DNA from: Helianthus annuus
Lineage: Eukaryota; Streptophyta; Magnoliopsida; Asterales; Asteraceae
Assembly: GCF_002127325.2 (NCBI RefSeq)
Contig: NC_035435.2
Coordinates: 130,975,788-131,039,787, forward strand
Length of the DNA stretch: 64,000 bases
Reading direction: 5' to 3'
The notes under the pieces were generated by a model that did no database searches, was not told the DNA's origin, and saw nothing but the letters and a program-made list of their open reading frames with translations. The translations under genes were made by a program, and so were the position numbers. This document shows positions 57,925-64,000 of this stretch, piece after piece. How positions within the stretch are numbered: position 1 is the stretch's first letter; every line of letters begins with the position of its first letter.

Positions 57925-59691
57925 TGATGTGTGTAAAATGCAACATATAAATTACATCAAATGAGGCATAAAACTAACCCTTTTTTAGTACTAATGTTGG
58001 AAAAAGTGTGCTTTTTTCTTCCTTTTGTATTTTAACTTCAAATGAGCGTAAATGGACAAAAGAAGAAAAAATACAGCTAAATCTAACATAAATACAAGAA
58101 AAGGAATACACATGGCATGCCCGACCCCTCGACAACATCTTCCTAAGAAAAAAAAAGAGATCAGAAGGCTGAACACGCCCCGTGCCCAGCGGACACGGGG
58201 GCGTGCCCAAGTGTCTGCAGAAAAGACAAAGTTGTAGAAGCTTCTATTTTCCAACACGGGGGTGTGCCCAGCTCAACATGGCCGTAGTCAACGCTAAGAT
58301 TCGTAGAATTCAAGCAAATCTTGATAGTACAGATACGCTTCTACACACGGGGCCGTGCCCAGCGGGCACTGGGGCGTGGTCAACTAATGCAGACAAACTG
58401 CAATTAATGAAGAAAGAGAAAGTGGATGGACATGGGGCCATACCCAATAGACACGGGGCCGTGTCCGGGCTTCTGTGGAGGCTATAAATAGAGGTGCTTT
58501 GTTCACTTCAAAGGTATCCGTTGGCATACCACCTCTCTCACACTTCACCCACACTCCACCACCATCACAACACCCTCATCCACCACCATCATCCATCATC
58601 CAACATCCATCATAGAGTGTGTGTAGTAGTCTCGGGATCCAAGATTGATAGTAAGAGTTCTTGACAATCGAAGGCCATGTTTGCCTAAGTCTCTTACATC
58701 ACTTGGTGAAGACAAGCATTTAGTGTAATACTTTTGTTTTTTAATCTTTTCGCACTTTTTATTTGGTTTTGTATTAATGACTTTAATAACTAGTTTCTTA
58801 TGTTGAAGGTGAAACTTCCTTATCATTTGTCCGTGGTGTCTTGGTGTTATTTTACTGTCTATATAAAATAAAAGATTTACACCATTCATATCTGTATGGT
58901 CTATATAGAGATATGTTGGCTACCTGGTCGGGGGTTAAGGGAATGGTTTGGTAAGGTTCTTCCCTTGTTTAGTGTATAGATCCTGCAAGGACTTGGGTCA
59001 AGCTTACTAGGACCTCCTTCAATACCCACTGATATTGGATGGCGGGGGTTCGAATGGCTTGATCCCCTCATATGTAAACTACTATTAATACATTAACCCG
59101 GCTACTTGGGATTGTATCCCTGCTGACTCAAACCACTTAGCCGAGGGTAACGTCACCTTCAAAAGAGGGGCCTACCACATTATGCATTAATAACTTAATT
59201 AATTATCTTTCAATAATCCAACCCTTTAGGATTGTATCCTTGCTGACTCAAACTACTGGGTTGAGGGTAACGTCACCTTCAAAAGAGGGGCCTACTACTA
59301 TAACTAAGATAATCTCTTAAAAAGTGCAAAAGTGCGGAAAACATCAAGGTTACACTAAAGGCGAGTCGGATCCAAGTGATTCATCTTGTCTATCGATTTT
59401 TATTTTTATTTTTATTTTCAGCATTTTTAGTTTTTTTATTTTCATGTTAAAACCTTTTTCCTAAATTTTTGATTTGATTAGACGTTGAGGATAAACCGGT
59501 GTTAAAAGCTCTTGTGTCCTTGGACGACCTCGGTATCTTACCAACGCTATACTACGCTCACGATGGGTGCACGTGCCCATATGTGTGTTTAGTGTTAGTA
59601 GAATATCGTGTTTTATAAATTTAAAACTTGACTAAAGTGTTAAAAAGGGCTAAAAATATACATAAAAATATATCACACTCGACACGCATCA
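57925..59691 (+). repeat. 3' LTR of the Athila-like element
   Basis: Counterpart of 42353-44095 with clearly more differences than the LARD LTR pair. It holds an intact TATAAATA at 58483-58490, palindrome pairs near 58172/58192, 58346/58367 and 58430/58451, and one extra palindromic word relative to the 5' LTR. Confidence 0.93.
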
Positions 59692-59696
59692 TGTTG

Positions 59697-59783
59697 CAAA
59701 ACGGGTGTTGAGGTACGTAGGTGCAACTGTTAACTATAGATTATGCTTGGTATGGTACACAGATAGTGATCGGGCAAGATCAA
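59697..59783 (+). pseudogene. Degenerate Ty1/copia polyprotein, continuation 1
   Basis: Codes for AKRVLRYVGATVNYRL and WYTDSD, the RT/RNase H junction of copia polyproteins. Lies between the Athila-like element and the solo LTR. Confidence 0.85.
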
Positions 59784-62413
59784 TGTCACACCCCAACGGA
59801 TGGCGGAAACCTCAGGGCGTGGCACTGAGCGAAACAGATTGTCCAGAAGTTTCCTTAACAACGATAATTACCAGTTATTTAAAGCAAAATGTCCCATACC
59901 ATGTCATAAAAGATAACATAATTATTACAGACAAGATCTAGTCAAATTGTTCTGTTCCGACAACTCAGATTTCAAATACAGACAATTCATTTATTTGTTT
60001 CTAGACCTTTCCTAGCCTCGATTTCACAGCAAGCCCAGCATATGAACATCCTAAGCACCTGCCACATACGTTAAAGTAAAGGTCAATACACATAGTGTAA
60101 AGGTGAGCATACAAGTTTAATAGATATAATAGAGTTCGAAATCGTTACGCATAACCAGCACGTACACAGTGTAAAATGAGGCATGTTAGTTATAGATATG
60201 AACATATCGATACCAATGAATGCGGGTTGACTGCCTAAGGCAGTTCGTAATACACACTCACCACTATGAGCTATGTAAGAAATTGTCCTTAACAACCCCT
60301 GAGTGAACATGTGCTGAGTCCAAACTATAGTACTATCGTTGCTAAGGCAGGTAGACAGCATTCCATGTGTAAACATAATAAATAAGCATTCATTAAGTCA
60401 CGTATAACATGCGGTAACGGTTAGCGTTTAAAGTATTGCGTAGTGTGTTCGAAGTGCGTAAAGCAAAAAGGGATCGAGTATACTCACAGCGATTGATGGA
60501 TTGAAGGGAGCGCTAGAGAGTAAGGTTAGCCTGATCAAAACGATAACATAAACGATAAGCGACGCGTAAAATGATACAAGTGTTAGTGGGTCGGACAGCA
60601 ATCCGATCGGGTGGCCGGTCGGTCGGATGACAATCCGTTCGGGTGGTCACCCGATCGGGTGGTCACCCGATCGGGTGGTCACCCGATCGGGTGGTCACTC
60701 GATTGGATAGTCACCTCGTTTGGGATGGATGTGTTTGTGTATGATGGCTTATCTTTTGAAGTTTTCGTTGTAGCATTTTGAAAACAGAGAAGTATCTCTA
60801 CCCTTCAGGTCGGTCGATCGAACGGTTGTTCGATCGGACAGCAATCCGATTGGCGAGTCTTCTCAAGTTGAGAACAAGTTCACCGTAGAACGGTCACTCG
60901 ATCGAATGGCAATCCGATCGGGTGGCAATCTGTATGCATTGAACATGTTGAAAATTGTTTAAGTGTTGAAGTCAAAACATTACATGGTCGAGTAGCAATC
61001 CGATCGGGTGGCAACTCGATCGGACGACAATTCGTTCAATGTTCCAAGTTCAAATGTTTGAAGTAAAAAGTTAAGTGTGGGACCCAAGGTGCAATCCGAT
61101 CGGGTGACAGTCCGGTCGGGTGGCAATTCGATCAGACGGCAATCCGATCGGACGACAGTCCGTCCCAGATGTCCTGATCGTCTTCTTCCTTGGTCGTTTT
61201 GATAGTTTGTCGTTTTCTCGAGATGATTTGATAATGTGCTGAACAATAGAAACCTCGTCAGTACTTAGTAACCCGATCGGACAGGAATCACCCAATTCCG
61301 ACTAGTTAACTGTTCGAGACGGTGTTCCATGTTCAACCCGAAGAAAGAGTAAAAGATCAGAACAAGCTCTGATTCTATCGGTTTTGAGTGCATTGAGTGT
61401 AAAAGAGTTGAAAGAAAGTTGGAAAAACCATCTTTCAATCCTCTTCACCATGAATATGTTCAGATCTATGAAAGATCTTTGTTTATTTGTGTGGAAATCG
61501 TTCAGATCTAAGTTGTTCTTGGTGGATTGAAGCCAAAACATGATGTTCATAAGAACACCATGTTGACATCATCCTAGAACACCTCGAATCTAGTGATTTC
61601 ACGGTTAAAAGTTAAGATTCAAAAGATAGAAAGGTGTATGAGTGCGTGTAGATCAAGAAAGTACAAGATTTAGATGGAAAACTTACAAGAATCGCGAGAA
61701 ATATGAAGAAATAGCGGCTGGAGCGAGTGAGAGGGAGAGAGAGCTGTCAACATCAAATGATGTTGACATAAGGGGTATTTATAGGGTTTCCATAAATGGA
61801 AAGGGGAGGAGAGGGCTGGTCGATCGGGTGGCTGCTCGATCGAGTGGCACCTCGATTGAGTGGCAACTCGATCGGGCGGCAGCTCGATCGGCTGACCACT
61901 CGATTGGAGTGAACGGCGTGATGAGTTTTGCGATTTCGATTTACGTGTTGCGCGTTGCGATGCGATAGAGTTTCCTATTCAAATTACTTTTAATCCCAAA
62001 TACTATATCAACATACAATCATCCTAAATTGACTTGCGTTCAGCGTTTGTGATTCGATTGCGATTGAGTTTCGATTATTCACCACTACATAACATAATTA
62101 AACATGCACAAGTGACACATAAGGCACATATACACGTAAAACAATATCTAGAACGCGTAATTCGAGTTGCGAGTGCGATTGCGATAAGCGATAAAGCGAT
62201 CAAATATGCGATAAACATCGATTAAACCTCGATTAGTAATAAGTACTCCACGTAATACAACTAACGTAAAGCATAAAATAGACTATCTACAAGTCAAAGA
62301 AGTCAAAACAGGAATTGAGCAAGGAGTGACAGATCGCAATTAGCAATCTTGTTTCCCTTTGACTTCAATCTTGACTTTGACTTTGACTTTAACTTTCGAA
62401 ACCCGGTGTTACA
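59784..62413 (-). mobile_element. Solo LTR of a Ty3/gypsy element, minus strand
   Basis: 2630 bp with ends TGTAACACCGGG...GGGGTGTGACA on the minus strand and a perfect ATCAA duplication (59779-59783 and 62414-62418). The end sequence TTTCCGCCATC.GTTGGGGTGTGACA is shared with the LARD LTRs, so the families are related, but the interiors differ. No internal region or second LTR; it arose by recombination between LTRs. It contains a 16-bp-period GATCGG array and a minus-strand TATAAATA (61776-61783). Confidence 0.93.
60590..61910. repeat. Reiterated CGATCGGGTGGCAACT words with 16-bp spacing in the solo LTR
   Basis: Blocks at 60598-60710, 60815-60860, 60890-60930, 60985-61030, 61090-61160 and 61818-61910 consist of CGATCGGGTGGTCACC-like units, usually 16 bp apart. 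The last block lies 35-130 bp upstream of the minus-strand TATA box; the others are downstream of it. Confidence 0.85.
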
Positions 62414-62418
62414 ATCAA

Positions 62419-62545
62419 TTGATGATCAAAAAAGTATTTTAGCCCATGTGTATTCGATAGGAAGTGGGGTGGTATCTTAGAGCTCAAAGAAGCGGTCCGT
62501 AGTTGCTCTTTTATCTATAGAGGCCGAATAACGATGAGTTGGTAA
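62419..62545 (+). pseudogene. Degenerate Ty1/copia polyprotein, continuation 2 (RNase H)
   Basis: Frames decode to a SIDDQKS...VYSIGSGVV stretch and SSKKRSVVALLSIEAE, the conserved end of copia RNase H. Stops are present. Similarity fades after about 62545. Confidence 0.85.
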
Positions 62546-63490
62546 ACTTCCAAAGCTTAATGTGTTTAATTCTATCAGCATTGCATGGAATTAAGTTTTA
62601 GAATACACTACTTTGAGATGGTTTGTATTTTGCAGGCCTTGAAAGGTTTAAGGTATATTTTGGAAGGTTCAGTAGGCTTTGGAATGAAGTTAATGAGGAA
62701 ATGATGTGTTTGGGAGTTTATCGGAGCTTAAACTTAAACGAATGAAATTCGATAGATAATTGAGAGATGGAAAGAACATGGAAGCACATGGAAATACTAG
62801 GGAGGAGAAGACTTTAGATAAGGACGCAAGATGCTTACTTTGGGACGCATCCTACATCCTCATCAGCATACCTAGAACGCATTGGGGGATGCACGGTAGT
62901 GGGGATATCTAGGTAGGAACCATAAACATATTGCGTCCCCCCCGTTACAACTTGCGAGTTTCCTTCTGTAACTCATTTTTAATGTGCTATTGAACCCATT
63001 AAACATAGACGCATTCCATAGACAATTTTGGGTGCTTTTTGGGAGATTCTTGAGGATCCAGTCCATCTATTATCACCTTCCATCAAGTCAGTCCACGAGT
63101 GGCTAAACACTCTAAGATCACCCGTGTGTGAAAGATTGTGAATCATTTGTTGGAATTGTTTTTAACTTTAAATTGTTAGTTTTTTTTTTGGAACATTAAG
63201 GTTGAAAGATGATTGCTACTATAAAGCTATGATTTATGCTAGGGTTTGGTTTTTGTTTATGGGTATGATAATGACCATGATGATCAAAGTAAGAATTATA
63301 GGGGGGGGGGGGAGGGGTTGGGGTTATTACGAGCTCAAAAACCTAATCCTAAGCCTAAACCCTCAAAAAAACCTAACCCTAAAAAGTTTTTTTTATACAT
63401 AAAAAGTAGCGATTTTTTTGTAAAAAAAAATTGTAAAAAAGAATTGGTATGTTTTTAGGCTTTTTTAGTTTTCTCATTTGTATGTAAAAA
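62546..63490. other. Non-coding DNA, no gene recognised
   Basis: May include the remaining copia 3' end, but no LTR was identified. Homopolymer runs: C at about 62938-62943 and G at about 63301-63312. Confidence 0.45.
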
Positions 63491-63497
63491 AACGTAA

Positions 63498-63850
63498 AAT
63501 GAGAACCACCACGAGTTAAGTTGTGATAACCATGAGAACTAGGTCTTCTAAAAGGTTTTTCCAAAATTTTTTTTTCTAAAAAATCTTAAAAAAATCAATT
63601 GTTCCAGCAAAAAATAAAAAAATAAAATTAATATCGCATGCAAAAATTTACATTAGGTGTAAAAAAATTCATCACCTTAGCAAAATTTATATTAGGCATA
63701 AACAAAACTTACATTAGGCGTAACCACCGACTCGACAATTTTTTTTACAGATGTGTTTATAATATTTTCATCTACGTTCGTGCAAAAAATGGTGGCCCAA
63801 CTCGCGCAGGAAGTAGGAGTTCTCATGGTTCTCACAACTCGTGTTGGTTC
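63498..63850. repeat. Inverted-repeat element with ~45-bp arms
   Basis: GAGAACCACCACGAGTTAAG and ATAACCATGAGAACTAGG near 63500-63545 are matched in reverse complement by GGAGTTCTCATGGTTCTCAC and AACTCGTGTTGGTTCTTA near 63808-63851. About 300 bp between, AT-rich. Probably a small non-autonomous transposon; no target duplication defined. Confidence 0.6.
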
Positions 63851-64000
63851 TTAATTGAACCGAAGCCTATATATATAGGGTTAGGTTCATTAATGAACAA
63901 CCCTCTTAATTGTGAACACTAGTGAACTAATCCTAGCCCTTGATTATCAATACACAAGTGTAAATCAATCGCCAGGATTTGATAATGAAAATACACTAGT
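63851..64000. other. Non-coding repeat-like DNA at the window edge
   Basis: TATATATATAGGGTTAGGTTC and GAACAACCCTCTTAATTGTG have the look of a dispersed repeat end. No gene. Confidence 0.35.

Larger units (their letters stand above)
42353..59691 (+). mobile_element. Athila-like non-autonomous LTR retrotransposon, split by a later insertion
   Basis: LTRs at 42353-44095 (1743 bp) and 57925-59691 (1767 bp) begin TGATGTGTGTAAAATGC and end ACACRCATCA. A perfect target duplication TGTTG flanks the element (42348-42352 and 59692-59696). The primer site resembles a tRNA-Asp complement and the polypurine tract is AAGTGTGGGGGTATT-like, both typical of Athila. Without the inserted LARD the internal region is about 3.96 kb. 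No gag, protease, RT or integrase is recognisable; two unfamiliar ORFs are present. It must depend on proteins from another element. Confidence 0.9.

Noticed and set aside
62034..62225. Small frames at 61642-61968 and 62034-62225
   Set aside because: They fall inside the solo LTR, partly over the CGATCGGGTGG array; no protein similarity.

Overview
The window is plant nuclear DNA: large intergenic blocks of nested retrotransposons, AT-rich spacers, MITEs, SINEs, and three short stretches of ordinary plant genes. The protein style of the retroelements and the THESEUS1-type kinase point to a eudicot. The retroelement families resemble those of Asteraceae genomes, but that is recollection, not a search result.

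Block 1 (1-23316) is a nest. An L1-type LINE is the host. Its endonuclease domain was hit twice, 170 bp apart, by Ty3/gypsy elements: copy A (window edge to 6238, 3' LTR 3757-6238) and copy B (6409-20039, two 3339-bp LTRs, perfect 5-bp target duplication AATTC). Both look like Tekay/Del-type chromoviruses (initiator-Met primer site, chromodomain-like C-terminus) and both have broken gag-pol genes. Copy B carries an extra ~406-codon reading frame between primer site and gag. The LINE resumes at 20040 and ends in a poly(A) tail at 23316.

Block 2 (23317-41174) is gene-bearing. It holds a THESEUS1-like malectin receptor kinase (26993-29506, +); a four-exon Ost-alpha/DUF300 (LAZ1-like) membrane protein gene (30610-32762, +); and a two-exon unknown gene (34680-37079, -) with a degenerate tandem copy beside it (33448-33980, -). 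Between and inside them are small transposons: a 671-bp Mutator-type MITE with a 9-bp TSD in an intron, Tourist-like MITEs with TAA TSDs, two SINEs, several tandem duplications and a promoter-like LTR fragment (39870-40560).

Block 3 (41175-62545) is a second nest, readable through intact target duplications. A degenerate Ty1/copia gene is the base. Into it went (i) a 527-bp hairpin MITE nearby, (ii) an Athila-like non-autonomous LTR element (42353-59691, TSD TGTTG), and (iii) a solo Ty3/gypsy LTR on the minus strand (59784-62413, TSD ATCAA). The Athila-like element was itself split by a minus-strand LARD-type element without gag-pol (46062-55923, TSD CCTCC), whose two ~3.04-kb LTRs are almost identical. 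The Athila-like element has no recognisable gag-pol but carries two unfamiliar reading frames. It is studded with a palindromic word, CACGGGGCCGTG, arranged as pairs 20-22 bp apart.

The most unusual signals are these paired palindromes, the same architectural theme (a family-specific GC-rich palindromic word reiterated upstream of the TATA box) in unrelated LTR families, and the pre-gag ORF of copy B. From 62546 to the end there is no gene, only repeats.
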